Source: Streptomyces sp. ISL-12
GTDB lineage: Bacteria > Actinomycetota > Actinomycetes > Streptomycetales > Streptomycetaceae
Reading direction: 5' to 3'
Assembly (NCBI RefSeq): GCF_018614415.1
Contig: NZ_JAGGOO010000147.1
Span: 1-35,371 of the forward strand
Length of the DNA stretch: 35,371 nt
The translations under genes were made by a program, and so were the position numbers. Positions 24,901 through 32,289 of the stretch are shown one piece after another. Position 1 is the stretch's first letter, and the number at the start of each line of letters is the position of its first letter. The notes under the pieces are model-generated. The model was not told the DNA's origin. It saw only the letters and a list, made by a program, of their open reading frames with translations, and searched no databases.

Positions 24901-24957
24901 CGTCTCCGCCGGGGGAACCGACCGCCGCTGCCCCGGCACTCGCGGCACACCGTCCAT
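21925..24957 (-). CDS. afsR: AfsR, SARP-type global transcriptional activator
   Basis: The product has 1010 residues (993 in S. coelicolor). Domains in order: a low-complexity N-terminus with PAETAA repeats (16-45); an OmpR-like winged-helix DNA-binding domain (about 46-135, including LRTYASRLRKVLG); a bacterial transcriptional activation domain (about 140-285); an NB-ARC ATPase with Walker A GIGGVGKTT (349-357) and a VLVLLDNARD Walker B; and C-terminal TPR repeats (about 720-1000). AfsK phosphorylates AfsR on Ser/Thr, which raises DNA binding and ATPase activity, and AfsR then activates afsS. ATG 24957 has AGGGGG upstream. The gene is divergent from an endonuclease-fold gene. Confidence 0.96.
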   Translation of the reverse strand: MDGVPRVPGQRRSVPPAETAAPAETAAPAETAAPGETVSPVETAALRFGVLGPVRAWRGDEPLATGSPQQRALLAALLLREGRTATAAELIDALWGEEPPPRALAALRTYASRLRKVLGAGVLVSESGGYAVRGPDDGALDLSAARDLATEAEKARGAGDLCRAREALRRALALWDGEALAGVPGPHARAQRVRLEEWRLQLLETRLDMDLEQGCHAEAVSELTALTAAHPLRERLRELLMLALYRSGRQAEALAVYADTRRLLAEELGVDPCPELQELQRRVLRADPDLAEVPGPVERPAPAPVRPAQLPATVPDFTGRAAFVRELSEVLGAASGDGSRVMALSAVAGIGGVGKTTLAVHVAHQARSAFPDGQLYVDLQGTGARPAEPEAVLGAFLRALGTAESAIPDSLQERAALYRSVLDGRRVLVLLDNARDAAQVRPLLPGGAGCAALVTSRVRLAGLAGAHLVDLDVMSPEEALALFTRIVGEERVAAEREAALDVVAACGFLPLAIRVAASRLAARRTWAVAVLAAKLADERSRLDELRAGDLAVKATFELGYGQLEPAQARAFRLLGLADGPDISLAAAAAVLDLPVGETEDLLESLVDTSLLESAAPGRYRYHDLVRLYARACAERDERTPGERAAALSRLLDFYLATAAGVYAIERPGDRLVDHLAPTAYPGLAFPDRHAAQDWLYAEAHVLLACVQQSARGPALARAVDLLWAAKDLAESGANAKQYEVVALALRAAAQRAGDPGVLSRALTTLTNVHLVAGRFREADEQARLAMELARTAGDPAPHCWAANDRGIIALYEGRNAEGEGYLRQAIESFRADENLAGEASALCNLSRIHLAMGQVTSAVELARRGIAIYDRLGHALRGANGRYALGLALTGQGRLDDAVERLNEALEVFRDSRQRLWEGMTLFRLAEARLAGREPAGAAALAEQALAVLRGIGGEWRRGNVLTVLGRALGALGQTGRARACWQEALTTFDRLGSPEAADVRLLLSPAAVA
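24861..24914 (-). repeat. Three perfect 18-bp repeats in the afsR 5' coding end
   Basis: CGGCCGTCTCCGCCGGGG (plus-strand sense) occurs at 24861, 24879 and 24897, with a degenerate fourth copy from about 24843. On the coding strand it encodes a PAETAA-type hexapeptide just before the DNA-binding domain. This accounts for the extra length relative to S. coelicolor AfsR. Confidence 0.85.
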
Positions 24958-25183
24958 CCAGTCCCCCTAGGTATCCCGAGCGATCCCGTCAGTCTGCCCT
25001 GTCCGTACCGTCCCCGTCAGCCGGGGGACGCGCGGATCACCGACGGCGCCCCACCATGGCACCGAGCCCTCACACAGTCTCCGCAATCGTCCATTCCGGC
25101 AACGAGAACTGACGGGGCGTCCGTTCCCGGTGCGTCGCCCGGCGGTCATGTTCGCCGGACAGCCTCAGCGGGAAAGCGAGGAT

Positions 25184-25999
25184 GTGCGAGAGACGGGTGA
25201 TGCGGTCGTGCGGGTCGTGACCTGGAATCTGTGGTGGCGGTTCGGGCCCTGGGCGGAACGGCAGAAGGCGGTCCTCGCCGTGCTGCGGGAGCTGCGCCCC
25301 GACGCGGTGGGCCTCCAGGAGGTGTGGGCGGCGGACGACGGCGGCAACCTCGCCGAGTGGCTCGCCGGGGAACTCGGCCTGCACTGGGCCTGGGCGGCCT
25401 ACGGCGCCCCCGAGCGCTGGCAGCGGCGGATCGGCGACGACCGGGTCGTCATCGGCGCCGCGGTGCTCAGCCGCTGGCCCGTGCTGGAACAGGCGGCGCT
25501 GCGGCTGCCGGCGCCCGCCGCACTCGACGACGGGCGGATCGCGCTGCGCACCACCCTGGACACCCCCGGCCACCCCGTCCCGTTCTGCACCGTCCACCTG
25601 ACCTCGGCGCCGCACGCCTCGGCCGTACGCCACCGCCAGGTCACCGCCCTCACGGACTTCGTCGACCGGCACCGGCGCGGCAGCGCGTACCCGCCCGTCC
25701 TCACCGGGGACTTCAACGCCGGCCCCGGCACCGACGAGATCCGCCTCCTGACCGCCCGGGGCTTCACGGACGCCTGGGACCTGGCCGACCCGGCCGCCCC
25801 CTCCGCCACCCTGGACCCCGCCAACCCGCACATCACCGGCGACGGCCCGCCCCAGCGCGTCGACTACGTCCGCCCCGGCCCCCCCGGCCCCGGCGGACTG
25901 GGCCGGGTCCGGGCGGTACGGCGCGCGGGCGACGCCCCGGTGGACGGCGTGTGGCCCTCGGACCACTTCGCGGTCGTGGCGGACCTGGAGGGCCCCTGA
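25184..25999 (+). CDS. Endonuclease/exonuclease/phosphatase-family protein
   Basis: The product has about 271 residues with the DNase I/EEP fold signature: VVTWNLWWR (metal-site Asn), LQEVW (catalytic Glu), GDFNAGPGTDEI (Asp/Asn pair) and the terminal WPSDHFAVVADL (Asp-His). The family hydrolyses phosphodiesters or phosphoesters of nucleic acids, sphingolipids or inositol phosphates; no closer substrate can be assigned. There is no signal peptide. The start is uncertain: ATG 25148, GTG 25184 and GTG 25208 share the frame, and none has a clear ribosome binding site. It is convergent with the PHP hydrolase, with four bases between stops. Confidence 0.83.
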   Translation: MRETGDAVVRVVTWNLWWRFGPWAERQKAVLAVLRELRPDAVGLQEVWAADDGGNLAEWLAGELGLHWAWAAYGAPERWQRRIGDDRVVIGAAVLSRWPVLEQAALRLPAPAALDDGRIALRTTLDTPGHPVPFCTVHLTSAPHASAVRHRQVTALTDFVDRHRRGSAYPPVLTGDFNAGPGTDEIRLLTARGFTDAWDLADPAAPSATLDPANPHITGDGPPQRVDYVRPGPPGPGGLGRVRAVRRAGDAPVDGVWPSDHFAVVADLEGP

Positions 26000-26003
26000 A
26001 GAG

Positions 26004-27509
26004 CTAACCCCTCCCGAGGAACACCGGGTTGGTGAAGGCGGCCAGCGCCCCCGGCAACGCCCCCGCCGCCACCTCGTGCCGCACCTCGGCCCGCACGTAC
26101 GCCGCGTACGAGGCGGTCGTCCGCCACTCCACGACCCCCTCGCCCGACACCGGCAGCGGACCGCTGGTGTGCAGCACCCCCTGGTCGGTGACGAACCGGA
26201 CGGTGCAGCGCGGGGCGCCGCTCACCGCCAGGCGGACGGTGACCGGGGTGTCGCCGGCCACGGACAGCCGCTCCCCGATCCCGGCGTGCTCCCCGCGCCC
26301 GCCGGACGCGGTGAACGCCAGCGTGACCTTCGCGGACTCGGCGACGTAGGACCGCCCCGCGCGGATGCCCTCCTGGATCGCGCGCCGGGTGAGGTCGTCG
26401 GCGAGGACGACGGTCTGCGGCGTACCGACCGGGTCCGGGTCGCGGTGCGCGTCACTGCTGCCCATCGCCGGGATCCAGCCCCGCCCGTCCCGCACGGACG
26501 CGACCAGCATGCCGTCCCAGTCGGCCAGCGCCACCTCGTCCTCGGGCGAGTACGACCCGTTCCACACCTCGACCGCGTCCGCCTCGTCGAAGCCGAACTT
26601 CCAGTTGCAGCCGATGCAGGTGGCGTGCGGATGGGCCGGCACCACCAGGCCCCCGGCCCGCCGGATCTGCCGGGCGAACCGACCGAACCGGTTGTCGCGG
26701 GCCCGGTACCGCCAGTCCACGAACGTCCCCGGGTCGGTGCCGACCGCGACCACGTGCCCGTTCCGCGTCGTCACCTCTTCCCCCACCATCACCAGCAGGT
26801 CGTCCCCGGCCGCGTCGGCCCAGTGGGCGTGCGCGGAGTGCGTGTTGTGCTCGGAGGAGTTGATGAAGTCGAGGCCCGCCGCCCGCGCCAGCGCCGCGAT
26901 CTCCGCCGGGGTGCGGCGCCCGTCGGAGTACCAGGAGTGCAGATGGCAGTCCCCCCGGTACCAGGCCCGCCCCCGCCCCTTCGCCCGCTCCGGCGGATAC
27001 ACCGGCCGCACGGCCTCGCCGGGCTCCCCGTGCGTCAGCGTCACCGTGATCTCGTACGACAGCCCCTGCGGGGCCACCGTGTACGGGCCGAGCGCGATGT
27101 GCCACGTCCCCGCCCGCACCGGCCCCGGGATGTACCCCGGGGTCGCCTCGTCCGCCCGGACGAAGAACTCCGTGCGCGCCCCGCCCGACCAGCCCCGGAA
27201 ACCCCGGCCGCCCAGCCCGGTGCCGCGCTCGTCGAAGAGGCCGATGTCGAGCGCGTTGCCCGCGGTGCCGGACGGCACGGCGGGCTTGTCGTAGGAGTAG
27301 GAGACCCGGAACTCCCGCACACCCGGCGGAACTTCGACGGGTACGTACACGAAGTCCGGCGACCCGGTGGGCAGGGTGCCCCGGATCGTCTTGGTCTGCC
27401 GGCCGTCGGCCGCCGACGCGAAGCTCACGGTCGTGAGCGTAAGGGCGGCGGCGGCGCCCGTCACGAACACGGCGCGTCTGCCGACGCCGTCCTTGATGTC
27501 CTCGCACAT
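26004..27509 (-). CDS. Exported CehA/McbA-family PHP metallohydrolase
   Basis: The product has 501 residues. A twin-arginine-like signal (GRRAVFVTGAAAALTL, residues about 10-25) points to Tat export. After a beta-rich N-terminal domain, the PHP hydrolase core begins at RGDCHLHSWYSDG (H-x-H metal ligands) and continues with SSEHNTHSAH, VVPAHPHATC and GSSDAHRDPD, the remaining metal ligands. A second beta domain closes the protein. The CehA/McbA group includes carbaryl esterases and phosphoesterases; the natural substrate here is unknown. GGGAG lies seven bases before ATG 27509. It is divergent from the F420-type oxidoreductase. Confidence 0.85.
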   Translation of the reverse strand: MCEDIKDGVGRRAVFVTGAAAALTLTTVSFASAADGRQTKTIRGTLPTGSPDFVYVPVEVPPGVREFRVSYSYDKPAVPSGTAGNALDIGLFDERGTGLGGRGFRGWSGGARTEFFVRADEATPGYIPGPVRAGTWHIALGPYTVAPQGLSYEITVTLTHGEPGEAVRPVYPPERAKGRGRAWYRGDCHLHSWYSDGRRTPAEIAALARAAGLDFINSSEHNTHSAHAHWADAAGDDLLVMVGEEVTTRNGHVVAVGTDPGTFVDWRYRARDNRFGRFARQIRRAGGLVVPAHPHATCIGCNWKFGFDEADAVEVWNGSYSPEDEVALADWDGMLVASVRDGRGWIPAMGSSDAHRDPDPVGTPQTVVLADDLTRRAIQEGIRAGRSYVAESAKVTLAFTASGGRGEHAGIGERLSVAGDTPVTVRLAVSGAPRCTVRFVTDQGVLHTSGPLPVSGEGVVEWRTTASYAAYVRAEVRHEVAAGALPGALAAFTNPVFLGRG

Positions 27510-27635
27510 GCTGCTGCTCCCAGGGGTGGTCCGACAGTCAGGGGTGGTGCGGGAAGTGACGCCTGCCACGCTCGTATCAACCCATTAACTGCGGGACACG
27601 GGAAGGCAGTCGGCAGCTGAATCAACGGAACAGTG

Positions 27636-27647
27636 CCGACCGGTCGG
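27636..27647. promoter_or_regulatory. Perfect palindrome CCGACCGGTCGG
   Basis: This 12-bp perfect dyad lies 37 bp before the LLM oxidoreductase ATG, in the divergent gap with the PHP hydrolase gene. Its form resembles known TetR-family operators containing ACCGACCGGTCGG-like dyads; the regulator is not identified. Confidence 0.5.
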
Positions 27648-27684
27648 TATGGACAGGTGACCCGGCCCCCGGTACAGATGGTCC

Positions 27685-28515
27685 ATGCGCATCGCCGTGA
27701 CGATCTTCCTCACCGACGAGACCATCACCCCCGTCCGGCTCGCCCGGGAGCTGGAACAGCGCGGGTTCGCCGGCCTCTACCTCCCCGAGCACACCCACAT
27801 CCCCGTCGAGCGCGCCACGCCCTACCCGGCCGGCGGCGACCTGCCCCGCGAGTACGGCCGTACCCTCGACCCCTTCGTGGCCCTGGGCCAGGCCGCCGCC
27901 GTCACCGACCGCCTCGGCCTGGGCACCGGCATCACCCTCGTCGCCCAGCACGATCCGATCGGCCTCGCCAAGCAGGCCGCGACCCTCGACCACCTCAGCG
28001 GCGGCCGGTTCACCCTGGGCGTCGGCTTCGGCTGGAACGTGGAGGAGGCGGCCGACCACGGTGTCCCGTGGGCCGCCCGCCGAGCCCTGGTCCGGGACCG
28101 GATGGCGGTGATGCGGGCCCTGTGGTCCGCGGAACCCACGGCGTACGAGGGCGAGTTCGCGAGCGTGCGGGCCAGCCACGCCTACCCCAAGCCGGTTCAG
28201 CGACCGGGCCCCCGCGTCCTCGTCGGCGGCGCGGCGGGTCCCCGCCTCTTCGCCGACATCTGCGCGTACGCCGACGGCTGGCTCCCGATCGGCGGACGCG
28301 GCCTGACGGATTCCCTGCCGGCCCTGCGCGCCGAGTGGGCGAAGGCGGGCCGCGACCCCGAGGCCCTGACGGTCGTCCCGTACGCGGTCCGCCCGACCCC
28401 GGGCAAGCTGTCCCACTACGCGGACCTGGGCATCGAGGAGGCGGTCCTCCAGCTTCCGCCGGCGGCGGAGGCGGAAGTACTGCGGACACTGGACGCATAC
28501 GCGCAGTACGTCTAG
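27685..28515 (+). CDS. LLM-class F420-dependent oxidoreductase
   Basis: The product has 276 residues, a luciferase-like TIM-barrel enzyme. It contains RIAVTIFLTDETITP at the N-terminus, GLYLPEHTHIP, GLGTGITLVAQHDPIGLAKQ and LSGGRFTLGVGFGWNVEEA. The last is the glycine-rich cofactor-phosphate loop of F420-using members of the TIGR03619-like group. It ends 30 bp before fbiC, and the two are probably co-transcribed, which strengthens the F420 assignment. The substrate is unknown. A palindromic operator candidate lies just upstream. Confidence 0.88.
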   Translation: MRIAVTIFLTDETITPVRLARELEQRGFAGLYLPEHTHIPVERATPYPAGGDLPREYGRTLDPFVALGQAAAVTDRLGLGTGITLVAQHDPIGLAKQAATLDHLSGGRFTLGVGFGWNVEEAADHGVPWAARRALVRDRMAVMRALWSAEPTAYEGEFASVRASHAYPKPVQRPGPRVLVGGAAGPRLFADICAYADGWLPIGGRGLTDSLPALRAEWAKAGRDPEALTVVPYAVRPTPGKLSHYADLGIEEAVLQLPPAAEAEVLRTLDAYAQYV

Positions 28516-28545
28516 CTCCGTCAAAGGCGCACGTACCCTCGAAGG

Positions 28546-31104
28546 ATGCCTACCGAGAACTCCCTGCGCCGAGCCCTCAAGCGCGCCCGGGACGGCGTCG
28601 CCCTGGACGTCTCCGAGGCCGCCGTCCTCCTCCAGGCCCGCGGCGAGCACCTGGCCGACCTCACCGCCTCCGCCGCCCGGGTCCGCGACGCGGGCCTGGC
28701 CGCGGCCGGGCGCCCCGGCGTCATCACGTACTCGAAGAGCGTCTTCATCCCCCTCACCCGCCTGTGCCGGGACAAGTGCCACTACTGCACCTTCGTCACC
28801 GTCCCCGGCAAGCTCCGCCGTGACGGCCACGGCATGTTCATGTCCCCGGACGAGGTGCTGGACATCGCCCGCAAGGGCGCCGTCCTCGGCTGCAAGGAAG
28901 CCCTCATCACCCTCGGCGACAAGCCCGAGGACCGCTGGCCCGAGGCCCGCGAGTGGCTCGACGCGCACGGCTACGACGACACGATCGCCTACGTCCGCGC
29001 CATCTCGATCCGCGTCCTGGAGGAGACGGGCCTCCTCCCGCACCTCAACCCGGGCGTCATGAGCTGGACCGACTTCCAGCGCCTCAAGCCGGTCGCGCCC
29101 AGCATGGGCATGATGCTGGAGACGACCGCGACCCGCCTCTGGTCGGAACCCGGCGGCCCCCACCACGGCTCCCCGGACAAGGAACCGGCCGTCCGCCTGC
29201 GCGTCCTGGAGGACGCCGGCCGCTCCTCCGTCCCCTTCACCTCCGGCCTGCTCATCGGCATCGGCGAGACCTACGAGGAGCGGGCCGAGTCCCTCTTCGC
29301 CCTGCGCAAGGTCGCGCGGGCCTACCACGGCATCCAGGAACTGATCATCCAGAACTTCCGCGCCAAGCCGGACACCGCGATGCGCGGCATGCCCGACGCG
29401 GAACTCGACGAACTGGTCGCGGCCGTGGCCGTCGCCCGCCACATCATGGGCCCGAACGCCTGCCTCCAGGCACCCCCCAACCTGGTCGACTCCGAGTACG
29501 AGCGCCTGATCGGCGCCGGTATCGACGACTGGGGCGGCGTCTCCCCGCTCACCATCGACCACGTCAACCCCGAACGCCCCTGGCCGCGGATCGAGGAGTT
29601 GGCGGCCACGTCCCGCACCGCCGGTTTCGAACTGAGGGAACGTCTCTGCGTCTACCCGGAGTTCGTCCGGCGCGGCGAACCCTGGCTCGACCCGCGCCTC
29701 CTCCCGCACGTCCGCGCCCTGGCCGACCCGGAGACCGGGCTCGCCCGCCCGGACGCGACGGTCGAGGGCCGGCCCTGGCAGGAACCGGACGAGGTCTTCC
29801 AGCCCTCCGGCCGCACCGACCTGCACCGCACCATCGACACCGAGGGCCGCACCGGCGACCGCCGCGACGACTTCGACGAGGTCTACGGCGACTGGGCCGC
29901 CCTGCGCGAGGCCGCCGCCCCCGGCATGGCCCCCGAACGCATCGACACCGACGTACGCGCCGCCCTCGCCACCGCCGCCGACGCCCCCACCAGGCTCACC
30001 GACGACGAGGCCCTCGCCCTCCTCCACGCCGACGGCCCGGCCCTGGACGCCCTGTGCCGCATCGCGGACGCCGTCCGCGAAGCCGCCGTCGGCGACGACG
30101 TGACGTACATCGTCACCCGCAACATCAACTTCACCAACGTCTGCTACACCGGCTGCCGTTTCTGCGCCTTCGCGCAGCGCCGCACGGACGCCGACGCCTA
30201 CACCCTCTCCCTGGACCAGGTCGCCGACCGCGCCCAGCAGGCGTGGGAGGTCGGCGCGGTCGAGGTCTGCATGCAGGGCGGCATCCACCCCGACCTGCCG
30301 GGCACGGCGTACTTCGACATCGCGAAGGCGGTGAAGGAACGCGTCCCCGGCATGCACGTGCACGCCTTCTCCCCGATGGAGGTCGTCAACGGCGCCACCC
30401 GCACCGGCCTGTCCATCCGCGAGTGGCTGACGGCGGCCAAGGAAGCCGGCCTGGACTCCATCCCCGGCACCGCCGCCGAGATCCTCGACGACGAGGTCCG
30501 CTGGATCCTCACCAAGGGCAAACTCCCTGCGGCCACCTGGATCGAGGTCATCGAAACCGCCCACGACCTGGGCATCCGCTCGTCCTCGACCATGATGTAC
30601 GGCCACGTCGACCAGCCCCGCCACTGGCTCGGCCACCTGCGCACCCTGGCCGGCATCCAGCAGCGCACCGGCGGCTTCACGGAGTTCGTCACCCTCCCCT
30701 TCATCCACACCAACGCGCCCGTCTACCTGGCCGGCATCTCCCGCCCCGGCCCCTCCCTGCGCGACAACCGCGCGGTCACCGCGATGGCCCGCCTCCTCCT
30801 GCATCCGCACATCCCCAACATCCAGACCAGCTGGGTCAAACTGGGCACGGAAGGCGCGGCGGAGATGCTCCGCTCCGGCGCGAACGACCTCGGCGGCACC
30901 CTCATGGAGGAGACCATCTCCCGCATGGCGGGCTCCTCCTACGGCTCGTACAAGTCCGTCAAGGACCTGATCGCGGTCGCCGACGCGGCGGGCCGCCCGG
31001 CCAGGCCCCGCACCACGCTCTACGGCGAGGTCCCGGAGGAGCGGCGACGGGCGGCGGCGGCGTCGGACGGACACCTGCCGGAACTGTTGCCGGTGCTGGA
31101 CTGA
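28546..31104 (+). CDS. fbiC: FO synthase (fused CofG-CofH), F420 biosynthesis
   Basis: The two-domain radical SAM enzyme has 852 residues. It condenses tyrosine with 5-amino-6-ribitylaminouracil to 7,8-didemethyl-8-hydroxy-5-deazariboflavin, the F420 chromophore. Each half carries a CX3CX2C [4Fe-4S] motif: C74/C78/C81 in the CofG-like half (LCRDKCHYC) and C533/C537/C540 in the CofH-like half (VCYTGCRFC). The fused form is standard in actinobacteria. The start ATG lies directly after GAAGG, an unusually short spacing. It sits downstream of an F420-type oxidoreductase, in the same order I recall around SCO4429. Confidence 0.96.
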   Translation: MPTENSLRRALKRARDGVALDVSEAAVLLQARGEHLADLTASAARVRDAGLAAAGRPGVITYSKSVFIPLTRLCRDKCHYCTFVTVPGKLRRDGHGMFMSPDEVLDIARKGAVLGCKEALITLGDKPEDRWPEAREWLDAHGYDDTIAYVRAISIRVLEETGLLPHLNPGVMSWTDFQRLKPVAPSMGMMLETTATRLWSEPGGPHHGSPDKEPAVRLRVLEDAGRSSVPFTSGLLIGIGETYEERAESLFALRKVARAYHGIQELIIQNFRAKPDTAMRGMPDAELDELVAAVAVARHIMGPNACLQAPPNLVDSEYERLIGAGIDDWGGVSPLTIDHVNPERPWPRIEELAATSRTAGFELRERLCVYPEFVRRGEPWLDPRLLPHVRALADPETGLARPDATVEGRPWQEPDEVFQPSGRTDLHRTIDTEGRTGDRRDDFDEVYGDWAALREAAAPGMAPERIDTDVRAALATAADAPTRLTDDEALALLHADGPALDALCRIADAVREAAVGDDVTYIVTRNINFTNVCYTGCRFCAFAQRRTDADAYTLSLDQVADRAQQAWEVGAVEVCMQGGIHPDLPGTAYFDIAKAVKERVPGMHVHAFSPMEVVNGATRTGLSIREWLTAAKEAGLDSIPGTAAEILDDEVRWILTKGKLPAATWIEVIETAHDLGIRSSSTMMYGHVDQPRHWLGHLRTLAGIQQRTGGFTEFVTLPFIHTNAPVYLAGISRPGPSLRDNRAVTAMARLLLHPHIPNIQTSWVKLGTEGAAEMLRSGANDLGGTLMEETISRMAGSSYGSYKSVKDLIAVADAAGRPARPRTTLYGEVPEERRRAAAASDGHLPELLPVLD

Positions 31105-31206
31105 GGGCGGCGCCGCGCCCACCGTTCACCCGTCCGCAGTAGGATGATCGGACCCTGATGTATGGGGGATCCAGGACCTGGTCTGTAGCTGAGGAGATGC
31201 CTGCCC

Positions 31207-31773
31207 GTGCCTGCCGGACTGCCTTCGTGGGCGTGGGTCACCGGTCTGACCGCGGGCGCGGTCGTGGCGGTGGCCGCCCTGGCCGTACAGGCGGACAACG
31301 GGCCGCACCCGACCGCTGCCGCGGCGGCCGCCCGGCCCACCGCCTCGGCGTCGGCGGAGGCCAAGCCCTCCCCCGAGGAGTCCGCGCCGCCCGCCGTGCC
31401 GGACGGCTCCGGCACCGGGCGGCGCATCGTCTACTCCCTCGGCGACAAGCGGGTCTGGCTGGTCGACGCCAGCGACGCCACCCGGCGCACCTTCACCGTC
31501 TGGCCCGGCACGGTCAGCCCCGATCCCGGCAGCTACACCATCGGCAGCCGGACCGAGGCGACGACCGGCTCCGACGGGGTCGAGGTCGAGAACATCGTCT
31601 ACTTCGCCCTCGCGGACGGCATATCCGTCGGCTTCTCCAACGCCGTCGACGGCTCCTCGCCCCCGCCGGCCGACGCCGGCGCCAAGACCGGCGGCGTGCG
31701 GCTGCACAAGGCGGACGGCGCCGCGCTGTGGAAGTTCGGTACGAAGGGCACCACGGTCACCGTGGTGAAGTGA
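31207..31773 (+). CDS. Secreted or anchored protein resembling a catalytically dead L,D-transpeptidase
   Basis: The product has 188 residues. An uncleaved signal anchor or signal peptide (WAWVTGLTAGAVVAVAALAV) is followed by an Ala/Ser/Pro-rich linker (about 30-68) and a beta-rich domain: RRIVYSLGDKRVWLVDAS, TFTVWPGTVSPDPGSYTIGS, and TGGVRLHKADGAALWKFGTK. These match the YkuD (L,D-transpeptidase) strands, but the catalytic SHGCIRL is replaced by KTGGVRL, removing both His and Cys. Thus a non-catalytic YkuD-like domain is inferred, perhaps peptidoglycan-binding. GTG 31207 has GAGGAG ten bases upstream. Its end overlaps the convergent DUF2165 gene by 17 bp. Confidence 0.75.
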   Translation: MPAGLPSWAWVTGLTAGAVVAVAALAVQADNGPHPTAAAAAARPTASASAEAKPSPEESAPPAVPDGSGTGRRIVYSLGDKRVWLVDASDATRRTFTVWPGTVSPDPGSYTIGSRTEATTGSDGVEVENIVYFALADGISVGFSNAVDGSSPPPADAGAKTGGVRLHKADGAALWKFGTKGTTVTVVK

Positions 31774-32260
31774 CCTCGTTGCCCGCGAAGTGGTCGACGA
31801 GCAGCACGATTCCGCTGAGCAGGAAGACCCGGGTCGCCGCGTCCAGTCCGTTCCAGTCCCCGGACTGCCACATGGCGAACCACTCGCCGCCGATGCCGAT
31901 GAACCCGGCCCCGAAGAGCAGCATCACCATCAGCAGCCCGTAGACGGAGAATCGCCGGGCCCGTACGTGATCCCGTCGCGCCCACAGCCAGGTCCCGTAG
32001 ACCAGCACGAGCGTGGCGGCCGTCTCCCAGACGATGATCAGCACGTACGCGGCGTCCTGTATCCACCGCGTGGTGATCGCCCGCCACATCAGGTCGTCGT
32101 CCTTGAACGTGGTGTCCATCGCCAGCACATGCCGGACGAACTGCTGGTTGGTGCCGAAGTCGGTGATGTTCCCGAAGGCGACGAGCGCCATGTAGAGGGC
32201 GACGGTGCCGGTGAGGACGGTCGCGGCGAGGGAGAGCGCACGTGCGGATGTTGTGTTCAT
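31757..32260 (-). CDS. DUF2165 small integral membrane protein
   Basis: The product has 167 residues with four predicted helices: an N-terminal hydrophobic stretch (AATVLTGTVALYMALVAFGN), a helix after WIQDAAYVLIIVWE, one at YGLLMVMLLFGAGFIGI, and a C-terminal one. NITDFGTNQQFVRHVLAMDT and a conserved EWF(A)MWQS are DUF2165 features. The function is unknown. The start has GGGAGGG four bases upstream. The nearest same-strand neighbour upstream ends elsewhere, so it is probably monocistronic. Confidence 0.85.
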   Translation of the reverse strand: MNTTSARALSLAATVLTGTVALYMALVAFGNITDFGTNQQFVRHVLAMDTTFKDDDLMWRAITTRWIQDAAYVLIIVWETAATLVLVYGTWLWARRDHVRARRFSVYGLLMVMLLFGAGFIGIGGEWFAMWQSGDWNGLDAATRVFLLSGIVLLVDHFAGNEVTSPR

Positions 32261-32289
32261 GCACCCTCCCTTCCCAGCCGCGCGGCAGG

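Noticed and set aside
17424..24957. bldA-dependent TTA codons in the afs genes
   Set aside because: None was seen in frame while reading these genes, so direct bldA control of translation is not supported.
27622..31122. 1166-residue minus-strand protein
   Set aside because: It is antisense to fbiC and the LLM gene, whose motifs are unmistakable; long antisense frames are normal at this GC content.
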